From the NCBI RefSeq assembly GCF_000013765.1, contig NC_007954.1, positions 2,976,001-3,040,000 on the forward strand: a DNA stretch of 64,000 nt. Reading direction: 5' to 3'. Below the pieces are notes generated by a model. It saw only the letters and a list, made by a program, of their open reading frames with translations. It made no database searches and had not been told where the DNA came from. Shown here piece by piece: positions 39,228-47,967 of this stretch. Numbering within the stretch: position 1 is the stretch's first letter; each line of letters begins with the position of its first letter. Made by a program: the position numbers and the translations under genes. Source of the stretch: Shewanella denitrificans OS217. Its GTDB lineage: Bacteria; Pseudomonadota; Gammaproteobacteria; Enterobacterales; Shewanellaceae.

Positions 39228-39920
39228 ATGCCCATGATAGAGAGCACAATGAACCACAGCCCAGTGATGCAAGTCTTTAATTACCAGCCACCGAGTATTC
39301 CATGGCTTGACATACGCTATCTTGATAGAGACATCATAGTCATCAACAAACCGTCGGGATTACTGTCAAACCCAGGCCGCGCACCTGAGACCTATGATAC
39401 CGCCATCACACGTTTACAGCGCCTGTATCCTGAGACGATTCTCATTCATCGGCTCGATTGCGATACCTCAGGCATTATGATCTTTGCTCGCAATAAAAAA
39501 GCCGAATCCAATCTCAAGACTCAGTTTCAAAATAGGCAAGCCAAAAAGGTTTATATTGCCGAAGTCAGCGGATGTTTCGAACACCAAGATGGCAAGGTCA
39601 ATTTTCCTCTCGGGCCGGATCCAATGACACCGCCTTTTCAGCAAGTCATAGAGTCAGGTAAGCCAGCGCTCACTTATTACCGCTTATTGGAGCACAGAGC
39701 GAGCACAAGCCTAGTAGAATTAAAACCACACACGGGTCGCACTCACCAACTTAGGGTGCACATGAAGGCCCTAGGGCACACCATTATTGGGGATGAGTTT
39801 TACGGTGACGAAACTGTTATAGCCGCCAGTCACAGACTGAATCTGCATGCGCAATCTTTGACCCTACTTCACCCTTTCAAGCAGATTGAAATACAGTTTT
39901 TTAGCCAGCATCCGTTTTAA
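39228..39920 (+). CDS. rluA: RluA family pseudouridine synthase
   Basis: 230 residues. The catalytic aspartate is in the HRLDCDTSG motif. NKPSGLLSNPG, KPHTGRTHQLRVHMKALGHTIIGDEFYG and LNLHAQSLTL follow RluA closely, so modification of 23S rRNA position 746 and tRNA position 32 is expected. No S4 domain is present, as in RluA. Candidate starts occur at 39228 and 39249 and neither has a decisive ribosome binding site. Confidence 0.88.
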   Translation: MPMIESTMNHSPVMQVFNYQPPSIPWLDIRYLDRDIIVINKPSGLLSNPGRAPETYDTAITRLQRLYPETILIHRLDCDTSGIMIFARNKKAESNLKTQFQNRQAKKVYIAEVSGCFEHQDGKVNFPLGPDPMTPPFQQVIESGKPALTYYRLLEHRASTSLVELKPHTGRTHQLRVHMKALGHTIIGDEFYGDETVIAASHRLNLHAQSLTLLHPFKQIEIQFFSQHPF

Positions 39921-39955
39921 TACCCATCACCTTGGCTATATTTAGCTGCTTAAAA

Positions 39956-39994
39956 AGAAAAAGCCCATGATGCAAACATCATGGGCTTTTTGTG
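39956..39994. terminator. Bidirectional terminator between rluA and sstT
   Basis: Stem AAAAGCCCATGATG / CATCATGGGCTTTTT with a short loop, flanked by A and T runs between the convergent genes. Confidence 0.9.
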
Positions 39995-40033
39995 TCTGCC
40001 TTTGGGCATTCACATACGTGTTAGAGTTTGGTG

Positions 40034-41257
40034 CTAACTATTTGCTTTAGCTTCTGCGGCTTCACAGGCTGCTGCAGTAAAGAGCACATCGGTGGAGCTA
40101 TTAAGGGCGGTTTCAGCTGAGTCCTGCACTACGCCAATAATAAAGCCCACTGCCACAACCTGCATGGCGATATCATTAGAAATACCAAATAGACTACAAG
40201 CAAGTGGAATAAGCAATAACGAGCCACCCGCAACACCCGAGGCGCCGCAGGCTGCAACGGACGCCATCACGCTCAGTAATAATGCTGTGACAAAGTCCAC
40301 TTGCACGCCCAAGGTATGCGCCGCCGCTAACGTTAGCACTGTGATGGTAATCGCAGCGCCACCCATGTTAACGGTGGCCCCTAAGGGGATAGAAACAGAA
40401 TACGTATCTTCGTGAAGTTTAAGCTCTTCACACAAAGCCATATTCACCGGAATATTCGCCGCACTGGAACGGGTAAAGAATGCGGTTACCCCGCTACCTC
40501 TTAGGCATTTAAGCACCAAAGGATAGGGGTTACGTTTAATTTTTAAGTAAACAATTAACGGATTCACCACCAAGGCCATAATTAACATGGCCCCCACTAA
40601 CACCATCAGTAGCTGAGCGTAACCTGCTAAGGCATCAAAACCTGTCGCTGCTACAGTGCCTGCCACTAAACCAAAAATACCAAGAGGTGCTAATCGAATA
40701 ACAAAGCGCACCATTTGCGACACCCCATGACTAATGTCATTAAGCACGGCTTTGGTTGCATCAGTGCCGTGGTGCAGCGCGATACCTAAACCAATACCCC
40801 AGGCTAAAATGCCAATGTAATTACCAGTCATTAACGCATTAACGGGATTATCCACCAACTTAAATAACAAGGTATTTAAGACTTCAGCAATACCTTGAGG
40901 TGGGTTCGAACCTTCAATTCCTGTCACCAACACTAAGGTGGTGGGGAAGGAAAAACTCAAAAGCACTGCCGTTAATGCGGCGGCAAAGGTACCAATCAAA
41001 TAAAGGCTAATAATCGGCCGCATATTGGTGTGACTGTTCTTTTTTTGATTGGCTATGGAGGATGCCACCAAGACAAACACTAAAATGGGTGCTATCGCCT
41101 TAAGGGCGCCAACAAAGAAATCCCCAAGAAAAGCGACTTGACTAGCCGCAGACGCTGACACACTGGCTAAAATAACCGCTAACGCTATACCAACAATGAT
41201 TTGTAATACTAAGCTGCCATGAATAATACGGCTAAAAAGTGATGGATTAGAACTCAT
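40034..41257 (-). CDS. sstT: Sodium:serine/threonine symporter
   Basis: 407-residue dicarboxylate/amino acid:cation symporter family protein with eight membrane helices and two re-entrant loops. The serine-rich loop is AFFTRSSAANIPVN and NMGGAAITITVLTLAAAHTLG marks helix 7. The lengths and motifs match SstT. It moves serine and threonine with sodium by family. It is transcribed alone on the minus strand. Confidence 0.92.
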   Translation of the reverse strand: MSSNPSLFSRIIHGSLVLQIIVGIALAVILASVSASAASQVAFLGDFFVGALKAIAPILVFVLVASSIANQKKNSHTNMRPIISLYLIGTFAAALTAVLLSFSFPTTLVLVTGIEGSNPPQGIAEVLNTLLFKLVDNPVNALMTGNYIGILAWGIGLGIALHHGTDATKAVLNDISHGVSQMVRFVIRLAPLGIFGLVAGTVAATGFDALAGYAQLLMVLVGAMLIMALVVNPLIVYLKIKRNPYPLVLKCLRGSGVTAFFTRSSAANIPVNMALCEELKLHEDTYSVSIPLGATVNMGGAAITITVLTLAAAHTLGVQVDFVTALLLSVMASVAACGASGVAGGSLLLIPLACSLFGISNDIAMQVVAVGFIIGVVQDSAETALNSSTDVLFTAAACEAAEAKANS

Positions 41258-41427
41258 AAGAAACCTTACTTATTGTTATTGTTTTGCTAACAAGTGAAAT
41301 AGGCAAAATCCTGTCAGGGTATTGCCAATCAATATTATCAAGATGGAATATCACCAAAGTAAGCTAACCGATACTTTTGAGGATATCAATCGGAACTCGG
41401 CCAAAACCAAGCGTTAACTTGTTTATG

Positions 41428-42252
41428 CTAAAGGATCGGCGCGCAGTGGGCGATAAATTGTCCCATAGCGGCACTGTTTGCCTGCACTCGTCGGTCGAAA
41501 TCCTCCTGCCCAGGCGTTTCACTGCAGGCAGCTAATTTAGCGCCGCTTCGAACAAGGAAAGCCTCGAAGGAGGTATCGAAATGATTAAAAATCACCCCAT
41601 CTGTTACCGGACACTCATCGATAAACCCATCTTTCGCCAGTTTAAAATACTGACCTAATGCGTCTCTGAGCCCCAGGCTGAAACGTCCCGGTGTTTGAGT
41701 CGGCTCGAAAGAGTAGACATAAGTTTCATTCATAAGCACATCCTCGTGGCAGGTTAAAATGCCATCCCGACTGGCGGCGCATAGTAGCTGAGCATGCTCA
41801 AGTAACAGTTTACCCTCAAGGGATGTGTGTTCGTTGGGGGTAGGCTTGCCATTTTCCAGAGTGAAGCCTCGATTGGGATTTTCGCCAAAACGATTGAACC
41901 TATGCCCTGCTTTAAAACCGGTTGGATTCACCAAAGGCAAAAGGCTCAGGTTTACCCGCTCAAATAATGCCGGCTGCAAGCCACGTAAAAAATGCAACAT
42001 GCCCCAAGGACCGGCGGCTTCTTCACCATGAAATCCAGAGCTAATGAGCAATGAAGGTAAATCTGATCTCTGGCTTGCAGATTGATAGAGATTGATAGCA
42101 AAGCTGTCAACGCTACCTAAGGTGTTTTTCTTGAGCCCAAGACGGTTAACCTCTTCGGCTAGCTGAGCGTAAAAAGCGTCGATATCATTGCTCTGGCAAT
42201 TAAATATCTCTGACTGCCATACAAAAGACTCAAATGGGGATCTGCTTGTCAT
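41428..42252 (-). CDS. M14-family metallocarboxypeptidase
   Basis: 274 residues with no signal peptide. The zinc site is GFHGEEAAG (HxxE, near residue 74), and ENPNRGF and LTCHEDV follow, giving the third ligand. SETPGQED near residue 240 contributes the catalytic glutamate. The arrangement is that of small cytosolic M14 peptidases; the substrate is unknown. It is a single gene. Confidence 0.78.
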   Translation of the reverse strand: MTSRSPFESFVWQSEIFNCQSNDIDAFYAQLAEEVNRLGLKKNTLGSVDSFAINLYQSASQRSDLPSLLISSGFHGEEAAGPWGMLHFLRGLQPALFERVNLSLLPLVNPTGFKAGHRFNRFGENPNRGFTLENGKPTPNEHTSLEGKLLLEHAQLLCAASRDGILTCHEDVLMNETYVYSFEPTQTPGRFSLGLRDALGQYFKLAKDGFIDECPVTDGVIFNHFDTSFEAFLVRSGAKLAACSETPGQEDFDRRVQANSAAMGQFIAHCAPIL

Positions 42253-42379
42253 AAACTCATCTTCTTTCGCAAAATAAAGTGGTGTTGTGGCGGTGCTAAG
42301 CCTCTTTGGGTGACTAAACTGCGCACCATACTAAGATAAAATATCTTGAATAAAATACTAAGAAAATACCTAAATAAAA

Positions 42380-43273
42380 TTACGATTGGCTTAACGCATT
42401 AGCGCCTCTAAGCATGGCACCTATCAATTCATGGGCATCAAATTTAGTTAATGCTTCATTCGCGCCAACCTGTTTGGCTTGTCCGACACTGATTTCACTG
42501 GAAAGTGAAGAGTGCAAAATAATGTAGGCATGATTCAGCAGCGGGTTATCCCGTACCTCAAACGCCAGTTCATAACCATCAAGCCCTGGCATCTCGATAT
42601 CGCTGACCAATAAATCAATGGGCTTTCTATCTGCCGCCGCTTCTACCATGATATCCAGCGCATCTTGACCGTTCTCAGTCACACGATAGCCTATATTGAG
42701 CGAGTCGAGCACATCGGACAATTGCTTGCGGGCAACTTTAGAGTCATCCACCAGTAAAATTTGCAATGGCTTTAACTTCTCACGCTGCACATCTGTGAGT
42801 ATCGCCCGTTGAGTGGTGGGATCATCTGGGAAGATTTTTGACAGTAACAGCTCAACATCCATTAACTGCACCAGTTGATTTTCATAACGCGTGACCCCAG
42901 TTAAAAACGCATTGGCACCTAAGTTACCCGAAGGCGCCTCAATATCACGCCAATTACACTCCATGATCTTATCAATTTCCCGCACCATAAAGCCAATTAA
43001 CATCCGCTGACAATCGGTCACTATGATGTAGCTTTTGGCTTTATCTTCCTCTGCTATAGGCTTAAAACCTATGGCCGCTGCCATATCAACAACGGGGATA
43101 GTCCCGCCGCGCACAGTCGCTGCGCCGAGAATATTAGGGTGAGAGTTTGGGATTTTGGTCAAGGGCAAATAAGGCACTAATTCACGAATTTTTAAGGTGC
43201 CTAAGGCAAACAGTTGAGTATAATTCAGCCGAAAAAGTAACAAACCTTGAGATTGACTTGCTTTACTTTTCAT
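42380..43273 (-). CDS. cheV: Chemotaxis coupling protein CheV
   Basis: 297 residues. An N-terminal CheW-like domain (about 10-160, PHPNILGAATVRGGTIPVVDM region) is followed by a receiver domain with LLVDDSKVARKQL and LLVSDIEMPGLDGYEL. CheV couples chemoreceptors to CheA and its receiver damps the signal. Other chemotaxis genes are not in the window, as often for orphan cheV genes. Confidence 0.92.
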   Translation of the reverse strand: MKSKASQSQGLLLFRLNYTQLFALGTLKIRELVPYLPLTKIPNSHPNILGAATVRGGTIPVVDMAAAIGFKPIAEEDKAKSYIIVTDCQRMLIGFMVREIDKIMECNWRDIEAPSGNLGANAFLTGVTRYENQLVQLMDVELLLSKIFPDDPTTQRAILTDVQREKLKPLQILLVDDSKVARKQLSDVLDSLNIGYRVTENGQDALDIMVEAAADRKPIDLLVSDIEMPGLDGYELAFEVRDNPLLNHAYIILHSSLSSEISVGQAKQVGANEALTKFDAHELIGAMLRGANALSQS

Positions 43274-43539
43274 ACCCTCATCCTTCGTGTTAACACAAGA
43301 TAAAAACTACCACACTCGCGTATGACTTCACGCCTATATAGCTGGCTAATAAAATGAGACCATTCGCATTTAGCATAAAATCAATGGCCTATATATTGCC
43401 AGCTTATCAATAACATCGACTAGATTTCAATTTAAAAGAACAGCCTAGAGCGACAAAGGCAAATCGTTAACCCTAAATCAAAGTCGCAAAGCGACCACCA
43501 CAAAAAAGAACTTAAATAATTATGAGCCATTAACGGCCA

Positions 43540-44010
43540 TTAGTCTTGCAATGCGTATAACACATCAAATACAAATTGATCCCAGCCGTCTGCACTAAAA
43601 GCTATCTCTCGCACATTACGCACTTGACTCACAGCATGCAAAGGCGCAGCGCCATTTTTCATTAAGTAATAGGCCATCATAAGACCCGTTCTGTCTTTAC
43701 CTGAGCGGCAATGAATAAGCACAGGCAAGTTATCCGCTTCACATTGAGCAATAAAAGCTAAAATTTTTGGCAATATTTCAGTGCAAATGGCTAAATCATC
43801 AAGGGTGGGCGGAATGCTATCGGGCAAGGTAAACACCCTATGAAGGATCCCAACCTCTGCCATTGCACTCTCATCACATTGATTGGCATCATTAAGAGAA
43901 ACAATGACTTTAATACCATTGGCGGCTAGCTCTTGTAAATCCCAAGGGGTTTTATTAGGGCCACTGCGACCAGCAAGCTTACCTTCAACTAACCAAAAAA
44001 CATCTTTCAT
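43540..44010 (-). CDS. Dual-specificity / tyrosine protein phosphatase
   Basis: 156 residues with the CX5R signature in IHCRSGKDRTGLM (Cys near residue 103). The N-terminal WLVEGKLAGRSGPNKTP resembles the ADP-ribosylglycohydrolase-linked or CDKN3-like phosphatases. Nothing in the neighbourhood suggests a partner. It is convergent with nothing and follows the DEAD-box gene on the same strand after 94 bp. Confidence 0.8.
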   Translation of the reverse strand: MKDVFWLVEGKLAGRSGPNKTPWDLQELAANGIKVIVSLNDANQCDESAMAEVGILHRVFTLPDSIPPTLDDLAICTEILPKILAFIAQCEADNLPVLIHCRSGKDRTGLMMAYYLMKNGAAPLHAVSQVRNVREIAFSADGWDQFVFDVLYALQD

Positions 44011-44104
44011 CTTATCTACTACTCTGGCATTGAACTTTTATCGTGACCTTAGTCATCTAGCATCACAACTCATTGAGCTAAACACTAACGCTGAACGGGC
44101 TAAA

Positions 44105-45385
44105 CTAGTCAGCTTTATTGCCCCAAATATCCACATTGGCTTGCGGCAAGACCTTGCGTTTTTTCTTACCTGTGCCTTCGGGCTTTGCCATGGGTTTTTC
44201 CTGCTCCAATAGGGCTTCAGGCATTTGCTCATCGGCTTCAAATCCCGCCACTTGCTCGCGCTCCAACCTGATTTTGTTCTTTTTTTCTATCACGGTGAAA
44301 TGATGGTATTCATCATGTGACAATAAACTTAACGCTAAGCCCACTTCACCGGCACGGCCGCTGCGGCCAATTCTGTGCATGTAGTCCGCGGGACTTCTGG
44401 GTAAATCAAAGTTGATTACCACCGGCAGTTTTTCAATGTCTAGCCCACGAGCTGCGATATCGGTTGCGATCAACACTTGAATGTCGCCGGCTTTAAACCC
44501 TTCAAGCACACGACTTCGAGCGCCTTGGGCCTTATCGCCGTGGAACACTTCGGCAGTAATGCCGCGCTTAGCCAATTTTTGCGCCAGATGATTACAGCTA
44601 TTTTTAGCGCCAACGAAAATCAGCACCTGTCGCCACTGATGCTCATTGAGCAAATGGGCTAACAAGGCGGTTTTCTTCTCGCGGTTTACCGTCATCACTC
44701 GCTGCACTAAAGTGCTTGATTCAGGATTTTGCAATTGGATTTCAAGGGGGCTATTCAGCAAGGCATCGGTTAATTGACGCACCTCTTCAGGGAAGGTGGC
44801 CGAGAATAACAAGGTTTGTTTCTTTTTGGGCAATAACCCCAAGATTTGACCGATTTCATCGGTAAACCCAAGGCTTAGCATTCTGTCGGCTTCATCGAGC
44901 ACTAAGGTACTGACATCGGCAAGTTTGAGTGCATTAGAAGAGAGTAAATCGAGCAAACGACCTGGCGTTGCCACCACAATATCAGCGCCGCCACGTAAGG
45001 CCAGCATCTGAGTATTCACAGAGACTCCGCCAAACGCTGCCACAACTTTAATGGCGCCATTACTGTGAACCGCATAAGACTTAAAGCTGTCGGCGACTTG
45101 TTTGGCAAGCTCTCTTGTTGGCACTAACACCAACGCACGAACGCCGTTACCTTTAAGAGGTTTTAGCGGTTTTGAAAGCAAAGCATGCAATAGGGGCAGA
45201 GCAAACGCCGCCGTTTTTCCTGAGCCAGTATTCGCCCCAGCTAACAAGTCTTTACCCGCTAAAATGCTACCTATGGTCTGGGCTTGAATAGGGGTTGGCA
45301 CTTGATAGTCTAATTCGACAAGTCGTGACAATAAGGCATTGTGTAAGCCAAATTCGGCAAAAGTCGTGGCGAAAGCTTGGGTCAT
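44105..45385 (-). CDS. DEAD-box RNA helicase, RhlE-like
   Basis: 426 residues from the ATG at 45385. A TTG 30 nt earlier would add ten residues with no homology. Motifs in order: TPIQAQTIG (Q motif), ANTGSGKTAAFALP, PTRELA, VLDEADRML, SATFP, RGLDIEKLPVVINFDLP and HRIGRSGRAG. The basic C-terminal tail (GTGKKKRKVL) may bind RNA. RhlE-type proteins act in ribosome maturation and RNA turnover. Confidence 0.9.
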   Translation of the reverse strand: MTQAFATTFAEFGLHNALLSRLVELDYQVPTPIQAQTIGSILAGKDLLAGANTGSGKTAAFALPLLHALLSKPLKPLKGNGVRALVLVPTRELAKQVADSFKSYAVHSNGAIKVVAAFGGVSVNTQMLALRGGADIVVATPGRLLDLLSSNALKLADVSTLVLDEADRMLSLGFTDEIGQILGLLPKKKQTLLFSATFPEEVRQLTDALLNSPLEIQLQNPESSTLVQRVMTVNREKKTALLAHLLNEHQWRQVLIFVGAKNSCNHLAQKLAKRGITAEVFHGDKAQGARSRVLEGFKAGDIQVLIATDIAARGLDIEKLPVVINFDLPRSPADYMHRIGRSGRAGEVGLALSLLSHDEYHHFTVIEKKNKIRLEREQVAGFEADEQMPEALLEQEKPMAKPEGTGKKKRKVLPQANVDIWGNKAD

Positions 45386-45556
45386 TGATTTAAGGCGCTC
45401 AAGAAATGAATTCAAGGCGCATTTTAACGTACTTTAATCTGATAGTCAGATTAATTAGCCTTCGCCTCGAACCTGGCTAATTATTCGCCACCAAACAGAC
45501 TGTGAACCTCAACGCCTCAATCTGTTCTTATTTTCAAACAGCGATAGATTACGCCA

Positions 45557-46132
45557 TTATGAGTTTACACTAACCCCTTCCAGATCAAGCAAATACTGCT
45601 TCATTGCCAAACCATAGGCATACCCTGTTAGTTGGCCACCCTTACCTATCACCCTGTGACAAGGGACGACAATGGCAATGGGATTGGCGCCATTGGCTGC
45701 ACCCACGGCGCGCACAGCCTTGGGCCTCGATATAGTATTGGCAATATCAGAGTAACTGCACACTTGACCAAAGTTAAGCTCACTTAAAGCCTGCCACACT
45801 TGCCGCTGAAACTCAGTGCCTTTTGGCGCTAAGGGGAGTTCAAAGTGTTGGCGCTTTCCTGCAAAATAATCTGTGAGTTGAGCTAGGGTGAGCTCAAGGT
45901 GTGCCCTGCCTTGATCAACCAATGCTTTTTCAATCGGGGCATTTAAATCCCTATCTAACACTGTGCTTGATTTAACTTCAAGGGTGTTACTTACCGCCTC
46001 CAAACAGCTTACTTGCAAATGGGTCAAACCTAGGTCGCTGGCCTTTAGGGATAACTGCCCCACAGGGCTACTCACAAGGAACTCAATCACAGGCGCAGGC
46101 ATCTTGTTATCAATCTGATTTTTTGGCTTCAT
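45557..46132 (-). CDS. ogt: O6-methylguanine-DNA methyltransferase
   Basis: 191-residue suicide alkyltransferase. The acceptor cysteine is in VVPCHRVIGKGG, preceded by RAVGAANGANPIAI and followed by GYAYGLAMKQYLL. The ATG overlaps the stop of the upstream Ada-AlkA gene by 4 nt (46129-46132), so the pair is translationally coupled and both act on alkylated bases. Confidence 0.93.
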   Translation of the reverse strand: MKPKNQIDNKMPAPVIEFLVSSPVGQLSLKASDLGLTHLQVSCLEAVSNTLEVKSSTVLDRDLNAPIEKALVDQGRAHLELTLAQLTDYFAGKRQHFELPLAPKGTEFQRQVWQALSELNFGQVCSYSDIANTISRPKAVRAVGAANGANPIAIVVPCHRVIGKGGQLTGYAYGLAMKQYLLDLEGVSVNS

Positions 46133-47766
46133 TTGAGCGCTTCCTTTTTGTTTGACACTTTCTGGCTAGGTTGTTTAGTGTTAATGACTTTTTTGCAAAC
46201 CACATGCTTGCTCGACTCTTTCTTACTCGTCATTAGATCTTCATCATCCCATAGGCCAAAGGTGAGATAACTGCCCCAAGGTGACACCTTATTGGCTATG
46301 TCAGCCGCCAAGGCTAAATACGCTTTTGGGGTTTCAATGATTCCCCCCGCCTTAGCGTATAGCCCGTGAATTCTATGCTTAATCACTAAGTCTGAACTTA
46401 AAAACACATTGGACTCACTTAAGCCACGCATCTTAGCGTAGGCCACAGTCCAAGGGCCAATGCCTTTAACCTCAAGCCAATCATCTGGGGTGGAATGTGG
46501 GTGCTCTTGCACATAAGCGCCAAGGGCATTGAGGGCAAGCCTGCGCGCACCTGGCATTTTTAATTCATCGAGACTCGCTGTAGCCACGGCTTCAGGTGTT
46601 GGAAATAAGCGCCAAACTTGACCATTAAGCTCAAAGGTTTCGCCATAATGTTCAACCAGCGTATTGAGTAATTTAGTGGCTTGTTGCACGCTAACCTGTT
46701 GACCCAATATGGCTCGGCACGCTGCCTCAAACACGCTTGCGGTCGCTGGAATGCGTAAACCAGCATCAAGCTTTGCCCCCATGGCAACAAGCGGAACAAA
46801 GATCTGCGCTATCGTCGCCATATCAGTATCTAAATCGAGCAGACGCCTTATCCTCAATACCACTGGGTGTAATTGCTTAACATCATGGCTGTGCAGTAAA
46901 TAAATTTGGGTGTCGAACTGCGACTTAGCTTCATTGAGACGCACCCTGAACACGCCTTTTACCCCATCGAAGCAAAAGCTGCGGCTGTAGCCTTGTTCTT
47001 CATCTAAAATTTCCATGCCGCTCACTTGACGAAATTGGTAAAACGCCCACATTTTGTGCCAATTGAGCGGCGGGCGAAATGCCAGCGACAGGCAAATCTC
47101 TTGGGTTATTGCCCCCTCTGCATCCTTATTGTTGCGAGTATTTGTTTGGGCCTTGGCTGACACTTTGCGTAGCGCCGTTGGCGTCAGTTGCAATTCTTGC
47201 TGAAACACTTCATTAAAGCGCCGTAAGCTATTAAAGCCTGCGGCCATTGCAACTTGTGTTATGGGTAACTGAGTTTGATGTAACAATTGCTTGGCAAACA
47301 TCAACTGTTGATACAAGGCAAAGCGCTTGGGCGACGTTCCCAGACCTTGGTTAAAGAGCTTGGCTAAGTAACGGCTCGAAATCCCCAACTTCAGCGCTAA
47401 CGACTCCACAGAGCCTGAGTTATCACCACGTAAATAGCCTTGTTCTATCAGACTAATGGCACGTTTTAAGCTGGTTTGAGTACCAAGCCAAGCATGTGAA
47501 TGCGGCGCACTGTCGGGGCGACAACGCAGGCAAGGCCTCAGCCCGGCATTGGCAGCCTGAATGGCAGAATCAAAATAGCGCACGTTTTTCTCAAGTGGAG
47601 GCGGCGCTGGGCATATAGAACGGCAATAAATACCCGTCGAAAATACCCCGGTAAAAAACTGACCGTCAAACCTTGCATCGCGGCTGAGTCTAGCTTGCAG
47701 GCATACACTTGGGCTTATCACGCAGTTATTTTCATGTGGCCCTTGAACTTCATTGCGAGTTGCCAT
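46129..47766 (-). CDS. Fused Ada-type regulator and AlkA 3-methyladenine glycosylase
   Basis: 545 residues. Residues about 15-85 form the Ada zinc/methyl-acceptor domain (YCRSICPAPPP and PCLRCRPD supply four cysteines). An AraC-type HTH follows at about 110-205 (KLGISSRYLAKLFNQGLG, AMAAGFNSLRRFNEVFQQE), and then the AlkA N-terminal and HhH-GPD domains (VKGIGPWTVAYAKMRG, catalytic Asp in SSDLVIKHR). The lysine-rich tail (after residue 510) is unusual. It has no C-terminal O6-methyltransferase domain, which the overlapping ogt supplies. Expected to sense methyl damage and activate repair. Confidence 0.9.
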   Translation of the reverse strand: MATRNEVQGPHENNCVISPSVCLQARLSRDARFDGQFFTGVFSTGIYCRSICPAPPPLEKNVRYFDSAIQAANAGLRPCLRCRPDSAPHSHAWLGTQTSLKRAISLIEQGYLRGDNSGSVESLALKLGISSRYLAKLFNQGLGTSPKRFALYQQLMFAKQLLHQTQLPITQVAMAAGFNSLRRFNEVFQQELQLTPTALRKVSAKAQTNTRNNKDAEGAITQEICLSLAFRPPLNWHKMWAFYQFRQVSGMEILDEEQGYSRSFCFDGVKGVFRVRLNEAKSQFDTQIYLLHSHDVKQLHPVVLRIRRLLDLDTDMATIAQIFVPLVAMGAKLDAGLRIPATASVFEAACRAILGQQVSVQQATKLLNTLVEHYGETFELNGQVWRLFPTPEAVATASLDELKMPGARRLALNALGAYVQEHPHSTPDDWLEVKGIGPWTVAYAKMRGLSESNVFLSSDLVIKHRIHGLYAKAGGIIETPKAYLALAADIANKVSPWGSYLTFGLWDDEDLMTSKKESSKHVVCKKVINTKQPSQKVSNKKEALK

Positions 47767-47967
47767 TGGCTTCTATCCACTGTATTTCATATCTATGCCC
47801 AACTGTACTGAAATAAACAGATACCCACTAGCGGAAATCGGAACTCAATGTTCAGATAAGGTAAATAACTCGTTTAGGCAAATGGAAATGAAATTTAACC
47901 CTTAACAGCCATCCGTTTTGAGTTATCCTAGCTATCTGTTTTTATTGAATGATGCGCTGAGTATTCG

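Noticed and set aside
38999..39247. 82-codon minus-strand frame across the gap before rluA.
   Set aside because: It overlaps two genes on the opposite strand at its ends and contains no domain.
47803..47820. LexA-like site CTGT...ACAG upstream of the Ada-AlkA gene.
   Set aside because: The gap between halves is 10 bp instead of 8, and the flanks do not fit an SOS box.
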